NCBI RefSeq assembly: GCF_002900095.1
Contig: NZ_LLKN01000001.1
Coordinates: 1 to 64,000 of the forward strand
From: Salegentibacter mishustinae
GTDB taxonomy: Bacteria; Bacteroidota; Bacteroidia; Flavobacteriales; Flavobacteriaceae
Direction of reading: 5' to 3'
DNA length: 64,000 bases
Shown piece after piece: positions 6,693 to 16,105 of this stretch. The translations under genes were made by a program, and so were the position numbers. Positions within the stretch are counted from its first letter, which is position 1, and each line of letters begins with the position of its first letter. The notes under the pieces were generated by a model that was not told the origin of the DNA, did not search any database, and was given only the letters and a program-made list of their open reading frames with translations.

Positions 6693-8147
6693 ATGATCTT
6701 AAAGAAGTGTGCTTTTTTTATTGTATTTCTAATAATTTTGTTAGGTTGCTCCAAAGGAGATAGAGATTCTGCTGACGCAGTATTTGGAAGCAAACGTGAA
6801 GCTAAACCTTATAAGGTTTCTAAAGATCTTGAAGCCATAAAAGAAGATGGCGTTTTACACGCGATAACCATCTACAATTCTACAAGCTATTTTTTATATA
6901 AAGGAGTCCCTATGGGCTTCGAGTATGAGTTGCTATCGCGCCTCGCCAAAAACTTAGGTTTAAAGCTGAAAATCACCATTGCCGAAGATATTGATGATCT
7001 ATTTGATATGCTGAACAATGGTAAGGGTGACTTAATTGCATATGGTTTAACCATAACCGAACCCAGAAAAAAGCTGGTGAGTTTTACAGAAAATCATTAC
7101 GTAACCCACCAGGCTTTAGTACAACGAATGCCCGATAACTGGCGCTCCCTACCCGGCTATAAGATAGATAAACAACTAATTTCAAACACGCTAGAATTAA
7201 GCAACGATACCGTTTGGGTTAGGGAAAATTCATCTTATGCTGAAAGAATTAAAAACTTAGAAAATGAGATTGGTGCCGACATTCCGGTAGCGCATATTAA
7301 CGGAAATGTCACTACAGATGAAATAATTAAAATGGTAGTGGATGGCGAAATCGAGAGAACAGTTGCTGATTACAATATTGCATCTATCAACAAAACCTAC
7401 TACCCTATTCTAAATATTGATACCCGTGTTTCGTTTTCTCAACGTATAGCATGGGCAGTAAGACAGAATTCTCCAGAATTACTCAAGGCGATAAATAAGT
7501 GGATAAACAAAGAGAAAAAATCAGACGATTATTATGTGATTTATAATAAATATTTTAAAAATACCAGGTCTAACAGGAGTAGGATTAAAAGCGATTTTTA
7601 CAGTAAAAACAGCAATAAGATTAGTAAATACGACGATATTATTAAAGAAAATGCTTCTAAATTAGGATGGGACTGGCGCTTCCTTTCTTCCCAGGTTTAC
7701 CAGGAATCCAGATTTGATCCTACAGCAGAATCCTGGGCAGGTGCAACCGGCTTAATACAACTAATGCCGGCAACGGCAAAAGAAGTTGGTGTGAATAACA
7801 ATTACAATCCAGAACAAAATATAAGAGGAGGCGTAAAGTATTTAGACAGGATGCGCGATAATTTTGAAGCTGTTGAAGATTCTATTCAAAAAGTAAAATT
7901 TACACTAGCCGCTTTCAACTGTGGTGCAGGTCATGTATACGATGCTATGCGTCTAGCTGAAAAACATGGTAAAAATCCCAATATATGGGACGAAAATGTA
8001 GAAGAATATATACTGAAATTAAAAGACAGGAAATACTACCTGGATGATGTGGTTAGACACGGTTTTGTTCGAGGAAGAGAACCATACAACTATGTAAGGG
8101 ATATATTTTTACGCTACGAGCATTATAAAAAATTTATTGAAGAATAA
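6693..8147 (+). CDS. mltF: membrane-bound lytic murein transglycosylase F (MltF-like)
   Basis: This periplasmic lipoprotein cleaves the glycan strands of peptidoglycan with formation of 1,6-anhydromuropeptides. The ATG at 6693 directly precedes the signal MILKKCAFFIVFLIILLGC; the in-frame TTG at 6684 is less likely. Residues ~45-290 are a periplasmic solute-binding-type domain (SBP_bac_3), and residues ~315-480 a lysozyme-like SLT domain. The catalytic glutamate is in VYQESRFDP (Glu338), followed by the family motifs GATGLIQLMPATA and AAFNCGAGHV. The two-domain order and 484-residue length match MltF. It appears to be a single-gene unit. Confidence 0.9.
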   Translation: MILKKCAFFIVFLIILLGCSKGDRDSADAVFGSKREAKPYKVSKDLEAIKEDGVLHAITIYNSTSYFLYKGVPMGFEYELLSRLAKNLGLKLKITIAEDIDDLFDMLNNGKGDLIAYGLTITEPRKKLVSFTENHYVTHQALVQRMPDNWRSLPGYKIDKQLISNTLELSNDTVWVRENSSYAERIKNLENEIGADIPVAHINGNVTTDEIIKMVVDGEIERTVADYNIASINKTYYPILNIDTRVSFSQRIAWAVRQNSPELLKAINKWINKEKKSDDYYVIYNKYFKNTRSNRSRIKSDFYSKNSNKISKYDDIIKENASKLGWDWRFLSSQVYQESRFDPTAESWAGATGLIQLMPATAKEVGVNNNYNPEQNIRGGVKYLDRMRDNFEAVEDSIQKVKFTLAAFNCGAGHVYDAMRLAEKHGKNPNIWDENVEEYILKLKDRKYYLDDVVRHGFVRGREPYNYVRDIFLRYEHYKKFIEE

Positions 8148-8258
8148 GCTCTACTTTAAAAGGTTACGCCACTGTTTTTAGCATTTTTAATTGATAATAT
8201 AATTAATCAATTTTAAACGCAACCTTTTACAAAATAATGCATCTACTTATAAACCATA

Positions 8259-8639
8259 ATGATGAAAAAAATAATACTAGTCCTTATTTCTATTATTTTT
8301 ATTGCCTGTTCAAAAGATGATGATAATGCGGATATCCCAGTAACTGAAAAAAATGTAGTTATTTCACAGGATGAAACTTACGAGTATGAATTTGAGTTTC
8401 CTGGTGATGAATCCGGATATAGTATTACCAGGCAGGCTGAAAGTTTTGAATTAAGTAATCTTCAACAAGATCCTGCAACTGGAGGTTTTATCTATAATTA
8501 TAAAACGCAAGCTGATTTTACCGGAACTGATTTTGTTGAAATTTCATTAACTACCTATACGATAGGCTTAGATAAAACTTCAGTTACGAGAATTATTAGA
8601 ATTAATTTCGAAATTCAAAACAAAAGCACAGGCCAATAA
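8259..8639 (+). CDS. small lipoprotein of unknown function
   Basis: I do not recognise this 126-residue protein. It has a lipoprotein signal ending in IACS (lipobox Cys17) followed by an Asp-rich tether (KDDDNAD), the usual pattern for lipoproteins sent to the outer membrane in Bacteroidota. The remainder is beta-rich with conserved-looking aromatic positions (DETYEYEFEFPG) and may be a small immunoglobulin-like or cohesin-like domain. Start choice between ATG at 8259 and the next codon ATG is immaterial. It follows mltF by 111 bp and is convergent with the aminotransferase gene. No function can be assigned. Confidence 0.65.
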   Translation: MMKKIILVLISIIFIACSKDDDNADIPVTEKNVVISQDETYEYEFEFPGDESGYSITRQAESFELSNLQQDPATGGFIYNYKTQADFTGTDFVEISLTTYTIGLDKTSVTRIIRINFEIQNKSTGQ

Positions 8640-8700
8640 TCCTAAAATCAGATAAAAACGCAAGGGTTTTATAATTCTTATTTAATATATTTTCAAAAAC

Positions 8701-9561
8701 CTATTTCCTTGTCCTCTCAATAAAAACCTTTTGTAATTTCCTGGTAATGCTGTCTTTTCTGGCAGTATAGACTTTTTTATTCTTGTGGGTAATAGAGCTT
8801 ATAGGAATTATTTGCGTGGTGGTGCCGGTGACAAAAATTTCATCTACTTCTACCAGTTCATCAATATGCACGGCCTTCTCAACCACCTTTATGTTTAAGT
8901 CGGCACAAATATTAATCACTTCTGCACGAGTAACGCCAGAGAGAATCTCGGGACCTTCGGGATGAGTATGCAGCACACCGTATTTTACAAAAAACAGGCT
9001 GGAGTGTGAACCTTCGGTAAAATATCCTTTGCGCACCAGCAGGTTTTCAGCAAAACCGGCAGCAATAGCTTCTTCGTTGGCCATCACATTCGCCAGAAGC
9101 GCTGTCGATTTAATATCACAACGATGCCAGCGCTTATCTTCAGTAGCCATAACTTCCCAGGTCTTATTTTCAAAACCTTCCAAAGCCACGGGAAAAGCAT
9201 ACAGTAAAATGCTGGTTTCAATCTTTTCGGGAATAAAATGACTTCTGGCTGCAGCTCCCCTACTTACTTGGATATAAACCGCAGCATCTGTTTCATTTAG
9301 ATTAAGGCGGTCTAAGGCTTCATACATCAAATTTTCTAACGAAAACGCATCAAAAGTTACCTGTATTTGGTCCAGGGAATATTGAAGGCGTTTAAGGTGT
9401 TCTTTCAATTTAAATGCTTTGCCTTTATAAAATGGTGTAACTTCATAAACACCATCACCAAACATAAACGCCCGGTCAAAAACTGAAACATAAGCTTCAT
9501 CCGGTTTTAGCCATTTTCCGTTTAAATAAACTTCCGAAGGATACTTCTTTTCAAGTTTCAT
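8701..9561 (-). CDS. class IV aminotransferase (D-amino-acid transaminase-like)
   Basis: This is a PLP-dependent fold-type IV aminotransferase. The PLP lysine is Lys151 in RCDIKSTALLANV, a context typical of D-alanine transaminases and close relatives. N-terminal SVFDRAFMFGDGVYEV and the later GVTRAEVINICADL and FVTGTTTQIIPI (phosphate-binding) are family motifs. The 286-residue length fits D-amino-acid transaminase (~280) better than branched-chain aminotransferase (~300-360). Possible roles are D-glutamate/D-alanine supply for peptidoglycan or 4-amino-4-deoxychorismate lyase-type chemistry. The gene is monocistronic as far as seen, with a 260-base A/T-rich gap upstream. Confidence 0.82.
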   Translation of the reverse strand: MKLEKKYPSEVYLNGKWLKPDEAYVSVFDRAFMFGDGVYEVTPFYKGKAFKLKEHLKRLQYSLDQIQVTFDAFSLENLMYEALDRLNLNETDAAVYIQVSRGAAARSHFIPEKIETSILLYAFPVALEGFENKTWEVMATEDKRWHRCDIKSTALLANVMANEEAIAAGFAENLLVRKGYFTEGSHSSLFFVKYGVLHTHPEGPEILSGVTRAEVINICADLNIKVVEKAVHIDELVEVDEIFVTGTTTQIIPISSITHKNKKVYTARKDSITRKLQKVFIERTRK

Positions 9562-9823
9562 AACATCTTTAAACTAATATTAATACTCTTCATTTTTCCA
9601 TCGATGAAAAAACGAAGCAAAAAAATCTAGGCTTACGAAACTTTATCTAAATTTTGCGCTCGACACCTAAATTTTAGGAACTCGCCTCTATAATTCAACT
9701 GGAAAGAAAAAGACGTTCGGCTCAAACAGCCTAAAATTTTACGGTGCTTTCGCTTCAAATTTTACGATAAATTTTCGATAGGCCATTAAATGTTTGGGAC
9801 GTTTTGTTTTGTAAACCTTTATT

Positions 9824-10105
9824 TTAACTAAAATACTGGTGCAGCTGCTGCAACCATTGTATTTCGTAATAACGCACAATACTTATCACAATTACACCGG
9901 CGGCCACATAAATCCAGGAGTAGGTATCTCTTTTTAGCATAATCCCGCCTATTACCGCAAAGACCACAAAAGGAATAGCCATAATAAGATTTGGCAAGGG
10001 CCAGGCATCACTAAATAACACCGCAATGATCTTCATGGCACCATAAAAAATACTGTAAAATAAAATGATCTTACTTATTAGCGCTTTTAAATTTCGTTGC
10101 TTCAT
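9824..10105 (-). CDS. small integral membrane protein of unknown function
   Basis: This 93-residue hydrophobic protein has about three transmembrane segments: roughly residues 10-32, 36-55 and 62-82. It carries no recognised domain. Its start codon directly abuts the stop codon of the amidase lipoprotein gene, with no intergenic base, so the two are co-transcribed and probably translationally coupled. Basic residues at the N-terminus (MKQRNLKALISK) suggest an inside N-end. It may be an accessory membrane component of the amidase, or simply an operon passenger. Confidence 0.6.
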   Translation of the reverse strand: MKQRNLKALISKIILFYSIFYGAMKIIAVLFSDAWPLPNLIMAIPFVVFAVIGGIMLKRDTYSWIYVAAGVIVISIVRYYEIQWLQQLHQYFS

Positions 10106-11728
10106 TTACTCGTAATTTTCTGGAGATCTCCTGCGATTAGTAGTCTGTTCGAAAGCTAATGCCCATTGGTATAGTTTATCTTCTTGAGATGTTTTTGTAA
10201 AGAATGTCAGGCCTTTTGGGGCACCCTCTTGGTCATAACCCATGGGAACAGTAATAGCAGGATAATGAGCTACCGCTGCAAAACCGGCGTGATAATTATT
10301 GATGGATAAAATTCCATCTAAATTGTGCTCCTTCATGGGAGCATCAAAATACTTTTTACCCTTTGCGCTTAGATCACTTTTTATGGAATCCAAAGTAGCA
10401 TTATCTGCAGAATCTTCTATGATTCCGGTGAATAAAGACTGGCCGTAAGGCATTCTTGCAATGGAATCTTCATTATTGAATTTCACAATATCTTCTACGG
10501 AAGAAAAACCGGTTTCACCACCATATTTTTCAAAATATTCAGGCAGATCTTTTTTCATATCCAGGCTTAATAAGCGAAGAAAATTATCCATCTCCACTTC
10601 TGCAGCTTCAAATTCTACAATTTCAGCTCCTAAATCTTTTAAATCCTGCACTGCACGATTATAAAGAGAATCTTCCATTAATTCTTTAAAAGCGCCAAAG
10701 CGTTTTCCTTCCAGGTTTTGATTTTCAAGATTAAAATCAGCGTTTTTCACTTCTACTGAAGCAGCATCTTTTTTATCTTCACCAATCATCGCTGAATACA
10801 AGATCGCATTGTCTATCACAGATTTTGTGATTGGCCCGGGCGTATCGAGGTAACTTGAAATAGGAACAATCCCACCCCGACTTAAATTACCGATAGTAGG
10901 TTTTAAACCTACCACAGAGTTTTGACTTGAAGGTGAAAGAATAGACCCGGAAGTTTCTGATCCTACCGCTACAGGAGCCAAATTAGCAGCCACAGCAACC
11001 GCGCTACCCGAACTTGATCCACCGGTATCAAAAATCTTTCTACCGTAAGGATTTAAAGTCTGCCCACCAACTGCAGAATATCCGCTTGGGCAATCATTGC
11101 AAAAGAAATATGCCCATTCGCTTAGATTGGCTTTCCCAAGGATTAGCGCACCATTATCTTTTAATTGCTGAACGATAAAAGCATCTTCGGTTTGGTTGTT
11201 TTCCAAAGCCATAGCCCCGGCGGTAGTCGCCATATTTTCTGTATTGATATTATCTTTAAGCAAAACCGGAATTCCAAAAATAGGATGATTTTCTGCAGCA
11301 TTTTTGAGTTCCTCATCCTTTTTCTCTGCCTCTTCAAGTAAATTAGGGTTTAAAGAAATCACCGAATTTAAAGAAAGCTCATTTTCACGGTCAAATTGCT
11401 GAATTCTATAGAGATAAAAAAGGGAAAGTTCTTTATAAGTAAGTTCTCCATTCTTAATAGCCGTTTGGATTTCGGGGATATTTATATCAAAAATAAGCGG
11501 TTTCAGCTCATTATATTTTTCTTCAGAAAATTGAGCTAAGTCGCTTTTAAAAGGTGCCCATAAAGAATCCTGGGAAATATTCCTGGAATCTAAAACTTTA
11601 AATTCCATTTCCTTTTCAGTCTCTAGCGAATCTGTTTCACGATTATTTTCGAGATCTTCTTTAGATTTTTGATCGTTTCCGCAGGAAATTAAAGCCGGAA
11701 GTAAAAGAAGGAGTAAAAGTTTTTTCAT
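10106..11728 (-). CDS. amidase signature family lipoprotein
   Basis: This is an exported amidase of the amidase-signature superfamily, hydrolysing an amide bond with a Ser-cisSer-Lys triad. It has a lipoprotein signal [16 protein letters not shown] and a ~75-residue spacer. The catalytic domain shows the lysine in [10 protein letters not shown], the Gly/Ser-rich signature [19 protein letters not shown] and the nucleophile region GSETSGSI. The 540-residue length suits periplasmic family members related to putative peptide amidases. It is first in a two-gene unit with the small membrane protein. The substrate is unknown; a peptide or acyl amide is likely because of the outer location. Confidence 0.88.
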   Translation of the reverse strand: MKKLLLLLLLPALISCGNDQKSKEDLENNRETDSLETEKEMEFKVLDSRNISQDSLWAPFKSDLAQFSEEKYNELKPLIFDINIPEIQTAIKNGELTYKELSLFYLYRIQQFDRENELSLNSVISLNPNLLEEAEKKDEELKNAAENHPIFGIPVLLKDNINTENMATTAGAMALENNQTEDAFIVQQLKDNGALILGKANLSEWAYFFCNDCPSGYSAVGGQTLNPYGRKIFDTGGSSSGSAVAVAANLAPVAVGSETSGSILSPSSQNSVVGLKPTIGNLSRGGIVPISSYLDTPGPITKSVIDNAILYSAMIGEDKKDAASVEVKNADFNLENQNLEGKRFGAFKELMEDSLYNRAVQDLKDLGAEIVEFEAAEVEMDNFLRLLSLDMKKDLPEYFEKYGGETGFSSVEDIVKFNNEDSIARMPYGQSLFTGIIEDSADNATLDSIKSDLSAKGKKYFDAPMKEHNLDGILSINNYHAGFAAVAHYPAITVPMGYDQEGAPKGLTFFTKTSQEDKLYQWALAFEQTTNRRRSPENYE

Positions 11729-11807
11729 CTAATTATAATTTCAAACGGAATAAAGTAATTCGCTACTTATAGCAAATCAAATTATTTGTTCCCAGCATCA
11801 AACTGGT

Positions 11808-12761
11808 TTATTGTTTAAAGAAAGAATCTACAAATTCATATTTATTAAAAACCTGCAAGTCTTCAATGCCTTCGCCTACTCCAATATATTTCACAGGAAT
11901 TTGAAATTGGTCGCTAATGCCAATTACCACACCGCCTTTTGCCGTTCCATCCAGTTTTGTAACAGCCAGTGAAGTCACTTCTGTAGCCGCTGTAAATTGT
12001 TTTGCCTGCTCAAAAGCATTCTGTCCTGTAGAACCATCTAAAACCAATAAAACTTCGTGAGGCGCATTAGGAATCACCTTTTGCATTACACGTTTTACCT
12101 TGGAGAGCTCGTTCATTAAATTCACCTTATTATGCAACCTGCCGGCGGTATCGATTAGCACAACATCGGCATCTTGTTTTACGGCACTTTGCACCGTATC
12201 AAAAGCAACGGAAGCCGGATCGCTTCCCATTTTTTGACGTACTATTGGCACATCGGTTCTATCGGCCCAAATTTGCAACTGGTCTATGGCAGCTGCTCTA
12301 AAGGTATCGGCAGCTCCTAAAACTACTTTTTTACCGGCACTTTTAAATTGATGTGCAAGTTTCCCAATGGTCGTGGTTTTTCCTACGCCATTTACACCAA
12401 CTACCATAATTACGTATGGTTTTACATCTGGCAACTGGATATTTGCGGCTTCCCCGGTTTCGGTTTCTGAAAGCAACCCGGCAATCTCTTCGCGAAGTAT
12501 TTTGTTAAGCTCCTCGGTGCCCAGGTATTTATCGCGAGCCACGCGTTCTTCAATTCTATTAATCACTTTAATAGTGGTAGCCACGCCAAGATCACTACTA
12601 ATTAGTACATCTTCTAGATCATCTAAAACCTCTTCATCTACTTTAGATTTTCCGGCTACAGCCTTACTCATCTTAGACATAAAGCTGGTCTTGGATTTCT
12701 CCAGCCCTTTATCCAGGTTTTCCTTTTTGTCTTTTGAAAATATCTTTTTAAATAAACTCAT
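11808..12761 (-). CDS. ftsY: signal recognition particle receptor FtsY
   Basis: FtsY is the SRP receptor GTPase that docks ribosome-nascent chain complexes at the inner membrane. The NG domain is complete: helical N domain ~20-95, P-loop GVNGVGKTTTIGKLA near residue 122, DTFRAAA, DTAGR, TKLDGTAKGG, and the C-terminal GVGEGIEDLQVF. The acidic A domain is very short (317 residues in all), as usual in Bacteroidota. It follows the rpmB-rpmG-DUF4295 cluster on the same strand, but a strong terminator (12932-12960) and its own gap separate them. Its partner SRP RNA is also in this window (31066-31159). Confidence 0.96.
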   Translation of the reverse strand: MSLFKKIFSKDKKENLDKGLEKSKTSFMSKMSKAVAGKSKVDEEVLDDLEDVLISSDLGVATTIKVINRIEERVARDKYLGTEELNKILREEIAGLLSETETGEAANIQLPDVKPYVIMVVGVNGVGKTTTIGKLAHQFKSAGKKVVLGAADTFRAAAIDQLQIWADRTDVPIVRQKMGSDPASVAFDTVQSAVKQDADVVLIDTAGRLHNKVNLMNELSKVKRVMQKVIPNAPHEVLLVLDGSTGQNAFEQAKQFTAATEVTSLAVTKLDGTAKGGVVIGISDQFQIPVKYIGVGEGIEDLQVFNKYEFVDSFFKQ

Positions 12762-12931
12762 TTTTTGGAAGGTTTAAAATCAACAAATTCCGGAAACAAG
12801 CTTCCGAAATTTTTCGTTGTAAATATACGTAAATTACTTCGAGGCCAGCCCACAAAGCATTAAGAAGACTAATTTACAATTTCGAGATAAATCCAGGAAT
12901 ATTTAAATCTCGATTATCGATTAAAAACAAA

Positions 12932-12960
12932 AAGCCGTCCAGAGATTATCCAGACGGCTT
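12932..12960 (-). terminator. terminator of rpmB-rpmG-DUF4295 operon
   Basis: On the minus strand an AAGCCGTC/GACGGCTT stem is followed by a T-rich run (TTTTTGTTTTT). It lies 30 bases after the DUF4295 stop and before ftsY, so ftsY is expected to have its own promoter in 12778-12930. Confidence 0.8.
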
Positions 12961-12990
12961 AGTAAATGTTTTCAAGGAAGTTTGCTCGAA

Positions 12991-13143
12991 TTACTTTTTC
13001 TTCAAAAAGTCGTTCACGTCTTCCGGAGCCATAATTTGTTCAACAAAAGTATAGGCACCAGACTTTGGAGATTTAACCATTTTTATTGCTTTGGTCAATC
13101 TCTTAGACCCTGTTTGTATCGATGCTACTGATTTCTTAGCCAT
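12991..13143 (-). CDS. DUF4295 family small basic protein
   Basis: This 50-residue protein begins MAKKSVASIQTGSKRL and ends NDFLKKK. It is very basic and matches the DUF4295 family, which in Bacteroidota sits directly behind rpmG and ahead of ftsY. The start ATG is the complement of 13141-13143, 6 bases after the rpmG stop. Size, charge and constant operon position suggest a ribosome-associated protein, but this is inference; no biochemical role is known to me. It is short enough to be missed by default length cut-offs. Confidence 0.88.
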   Translation of the reverse strand: MAKKSVASIQTGSKRLTKAIKMVKSPKSGAYTFVEQIMAPEDVNDFLKKK

Positions 13144-13149
13144 AACTTA

Positions 13150-13332
13150 TTATTTTATCTCTTTATGAACCGTCATTTTCTTAAGGATTGGATTAAATTT
13201 CTTTAATTCCATCCTGTCCGGCGTATTCTTTTTATTCTTGGTAGTAATGTATCTTGAAGTTCCCGGTTGTCCGGTAGCTTTATGCTCTGTACACTCTAGT
13301 ATAACCTGTACCCTGTTTCCTTTCTTTGCCAT
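13150..13332 (-). CDS. rpmG: 50S ribosomal protein L33
   Basis: This is large-subunit ribosomal protein L33, located near the E site. The 60 residues include the family patterns [34 protein letters not shown] and the C-terminal TVHKEIK. Only one cysteine is present, so this is the zinc-independent form. It lies between rpmB (25 bp upstream) and the DUF4295 gene (6 bp downstream) in one transcription unit. Confidence 0.96.
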   Translation of the reverse strand: MAKKGNRVQVILECTEHKATGQPGTSRYITTKNKKNTPDRMELKKFNPILKKMTVHKEIK

Positions 13333-13357
13333 TGTAATGTGTTTTTATGCTTCAGGA

Positions 13358-13597
13358 TTATTTTTTCAAAAATCCTTTTTCTCTAGCCTCTTTAATTACG
13401 GCAGAGATGCCTTTTTTATTAATATCTTTAAGTGCAGATGTAGATACCTTTAAAGTGACCCATTTATCTTCCTCAGGAATAAAAAAACGTTTCTTTACCA
13501 AATTGGCATTAAATCTACGTTTGGTTTTGTTCATAGCGTGAGAAACATTGTTCCCAACCATTGCTCTTTTACCAGTAAGTTCACAAACTCTTGACAT
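13358..13597 (-). CDS. rpmB: 50S ribosomal protein L28
   Basis: This is large-subunit ribosomal protein L28 of 79 residues. It begins MSRVCELTGKRAMVGNNVSH, followed by the characteristic NKTKRRFNANL and RFFIPEEDKWVTLKVSTSALKDI. It is the first gene of the rpmB-rpmG-DUF4295 operon, with a 278-base A/T-rich gap upstream that must hold the promoter. No unusual features are seen. Confidence 0.96.
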   Translation of the reverse strand: MSRVCELTGKRAMVGNNVSHAMNKTKRRFNANLVKKRFFIPEEDKWVTLKVSTSALKDINKKGISAVIKEAREKGFLKK

Positions 13598-13875
13598 TGC
13601 TCTATTCTTTTCTCGTTATTTCAAAACAGGCTGCAAATTAACGATTTTTTCACCTAACAAACAATATTAATTTAAAAAAATATTCCAGGTTGTTGAAATT
13701 TTCCCGGCCATCCAATCTTTTAGCCAAAAACTCGCTGTTTACGTCCTGTTAGAAGGATCTCAATATAAAGGTTGGTTTAAATTTTAGCTACTAAGCTTAT
13801 ACGGAAATATTTAAACTTCTGAATTTCAAATCTTCCAGAAGGCAAATTTAAACTTTTAAGCCAAAAATTAAGCTC

Positions 13876-15138
13876 TTATGGATGCGTTTTAATCTGCTCA
13901 AACAGTTCTTCCCTAATCAATTCAATACTCTTATTTACCGCTTTCCCAATCACTTTATCACGATGATTCCCAAAGGTGAATTTTTTAGCATAAACTTTAT
14001 CCGGCGTTGCAATTCCTATAAATACAGTACCAATATCGGCATCGCTATCGCCCTTGGTCGGGCCGGCATTTCCAGTGGTAGAGATCGCATAATCGGTTTT
14101 AAAGATCTCCCGAACATTTTTAGCCATAGCCATAGCTACTTCTTCGCTCACTACAGAATGTTCTTCGATCAACTTCTTATCTATTTTCAGCACATCTACT
14201 TTAGAACTCGTGGCATAACTCACCACACTGCCTTTGTAATAATTGGAAGCCCCCGGTGGGGTAGCAAATAAACTACCCAGTCTTCCTCCTGTGCAACTTT
14301 CGGCTGTAGAAATAGTTGCTTTATTCTTTAAGAGTAATCTTGAAATTTGAATTTCTACCGGTTCATCATCTTCGTAACCTACGATGATGTCGCCAATAAT
14401 ACTATGAAGATCACTAATAAGACTTTCTACACTGTTTTTTAGATGTTCTTCATTATCGCCTTTAGCGGTTAAGCGCAAACGAACGCGCCCCAAATTTGGC
14501 AAATATGCCAACCTGATGTAAGGCGGCAAGCCATCTTCCCAGGCTTCAATTTTTTCAGCAATGGCGCTCTCTCCCATCCCGTAGGTTAATACGGTTTTAT
14601 GCAGAATTACCGGACGCTTAAAATTTTGCTGAAGCCTTGGTATTACCTCATCTTCAATTAAAGCTTTCATCTCAAAAGGAACGCCAGGCAGAGACACATA
14701 AGCTTTGCCTTCACTTTCAAACCACATTCCGGGTGCGGTCCCAAATTTATTCATCAGGGCCAGGGCTTTTGAAGGCAACAAGGCTTGTTTTTTATTGAGA
14801 TCTGAAATTGGAGTATCTATATATTTCTCAAAGAGAAATTCGATATGTTTGAGCACCTCCTCGTTATTCACGAGTTTATCCTCAAAAAATTCACACAAAC
14901 AATCTTTGGTAATATCGTCTTTGGTAGGGCCCAATCCACCGGTAATGATTATGATATCGGCTCGAACTTTAGCCTCATTTAAAGCTTCCAGGATATGACT
15001 TCTCTCATCCTCTACGGTAGAAATTTGCTTTACCGAGATCCCGATTTTATTAAGTTCTTTCGCGATAAAAGCTGAATTGGTATCTACGATCTGCCCAATA
15101 AGGATTTCATCTCCAATGGTAATTATTTCTGCTTTCAT
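13876..15138 (-). CDS. cinA: CinA family protein (competence/damage-inducible; NMN deamidase)
   Basis: This is a two-domain CinA of 420 residues. The N-terminal MoaB/MogA-like domain (~1-170) has [16 protein letters not shown] and the phosphate-binding [14 protein letters not shown]. The C-terminal domain (~265-415) has STAESCTGG at 277-285 and [22 protein letters not shown], the PncC-type nicotinamide-nucleotide amidase that recycles NMN in NAD metabolism. Family members also act as ADP-ribose pyrophosphatases. Its start overlaps the stop of the upstream HPt gene by 4 bases, so they are translationally coupled, perhaps only by operon compaction. Confidence 0.94.
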   Translation of the reverse strand: MKAEIITIGDEILIGQIVDTNSAFIAKELNKIGISVKQISTVEDERSHILEALNEAKVRADIIIITGGLGPTKDDITKDCLCEFFEDKLVNNEEVLKHIEFLFEKYIDTPISDLNKKQALLPSKALALMNKFGTAPGMWFESEGKAYVSLPGVPFEMKALIEDEVIPRLQQNFKRPVILHKTVLTYGMGESAIAEKIEAWEDGLPPYIRLAYLPNLGRVRLRLTAKGDNEEHLKNSVESLISDLHSIIGDIIVGYEDDEPVEIQISRLLLKNKATISTAESCTGGRLGSLFATPPGASNYYKGSVVSYATSSKVDVLKIDKKLIEEHSVVSEEVAMAMAKNVREIFKTDYAISTTGNAGPTKGDSDADIGTVFIGIATPDKVYAKKFTFGNHRDKVIGKAVNKSIELIREELFEQIKTHP

Positions 15139-15476
15139 TCCAGCTCAAAATCTCTTTTAAGGGCAATAGTCGCCACATTTACCTTTTTGGTTATTTTAGT
15201 AGCAGCTTCAGGTACATCGTCTTTTTTCTTTCCGGCCTTTGCCCAGGATTCTATCACTTTTACCTCATCCATAAGCTCCAATCCAAAAAGTTGCAAATTT
15301 GGTTTCATTTTATGGGCGTATTGGTAAGCCAGTGTTGGGTTATCGTTAGAAATAGCTTCATTCATCGCCTCTACATCTGGCGGAATTTCCTCTAAAAAAG
15401 TTTGCACCACCACCTTCATGAAATCATCGTCACCACCGGCCATTTCTTTAACTTCACTTAAATTGTAGTTGCTCAT
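15135..15476 (-). CDS. histidine phosphotransfer (HPt) domain protein
   Basis: This is a stand-alone HPt domain of 113 residues. Such four-helix proteins relay phosphoryl groups between hybrid histidine kinases and response regulators. The phospho-accepting histidine is His55 in [14 protein letters not shown], followed by the expected lysine two residues later. No kinase or regulator lies next to it, so its partners are encoded elsewhere. It is followed by cinA with a 4-base overlap and preceded by the fumarylacetoacetate hydrolase-family gene 4 bases away, so it belongs to a compact four- or five-gene minus-strand run. Confidence 0.88.
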   Translation of the reverse strand: MSNYNLSEVKEMAGGDDDFMKVVVQTFLEEIPPDVEAMNEAISNDNPTLAYQYAHKMKPNLQLFGLELMDEVKVIESWAKAGKKKDDVPEAATKITKKVNVATIALKRDFELE

Positions 15477-15480
15477 ATCG

Positions 15481-16095
15481 CTATTTTGTTTGAATTGAAA
15501 ATATTTGTTTGTCTTCTATAAAGCCTGTTAATCTATCTTCTGCGGAAACCTTGCCAACTCCGGCCGGGGTTCCTGTAAATATAATATCGCCTATTTTTAA
15601 GGTGAAAAATTGGGAAACATAAGCAATTAGTTCATCAATCTTCCAAAGCATCAGCTCTGTGTTGCTTTTTTGAACGGTTTCCCCGTTCTTCTTTAAACTA
15701 AAGTTAAGCATATTTATATCGGCTACCGAATCTTTAGCTAACCATTTTTCGCCTATAACCGCGGCGCCATCAAATGCTTTGGCCTTTTCCCAGGGCAAAC
15801 CTTTTTCTTTTAATTTTTGCTGAAGATCTCTCGCGGTAAAATCTATTCCGAGGCCAATCTCATCATAATATTTATGTGCAAATTTCTCCTGAATATGTTT
15901 TCCTACTTTTTTGATCTTTACCAAAACTTCTACTTCATAATGTACTTCTTTAGAAAAATCTGGTATAAAAAAAGGTTGTTTCTTTAATAAAATGGAAGTA
16001 TCAGGTTTTAGAAAAATAACCGGATCTTCAGGTTTTTCGTTCTGTAATTCAGAAATATGATCGGTGTAATTTCTACCTATACAAATTATCTTCAT
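15481..16095 (-). CDS. fumarylacetoacetate hydrolase family protein (acylpyruvase-like)
   Basis: This is a short, single-domain member of the fumarylacetoacetate hydrolase superfamily (204 residues), close to YcgM-type acylpyruvases and oxaloacetate tautomerases/decarboxylases. The N-terminus MKIICIGRNYTDHISEL is the lid segment. The divalent metal is held by the HYEVEVLVKI glutamates and the later aspartate in GLGIDFTARDLQ. GDIIFTGTPAGVGKV is the oxyanion-side loop common to the family. It is embedded in a compact minus-strand run, 10 bases from the carboxypeptidase-regulatory-domain gene. It is unrelated in sequence to the true fumarylacetoacetase at 35679. Confidence 0.9.
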   Translation of the reverse strand: MKIICIGRNYTDHISELQNEKPEDPVIFLKPDTSILLKKQPFFIPDFSKEVHYEVEVLVKIKKVGKHIQEKFAHKYYDEIGLGIDFTARDLQQKLKEKGLPWEKAKAFDGAAVIGEKWLAKDSVADINMLNFSLKKNGETVQKSNTELMLWKIDELIAYVSQFFTLKIGDIIFTGTPAGVGKVSAEDRLTGFIEDKQIFSIQTK

Positions 16096-16105
16096 GCTTC
16101 AATAA

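Noticed and set aside
12367-12777. 136-codon open frame antisense to ftsY
   Set aside because: It mirrors the GTPase motifs of ftsY on the other strand; low-complexity Ser-rich product typical of a shadow.
13882-14271. 129-codon open frame antisense to cinA
   Set aside because: Overlaps conserved cinA coding sequence; no recognisable protein features.
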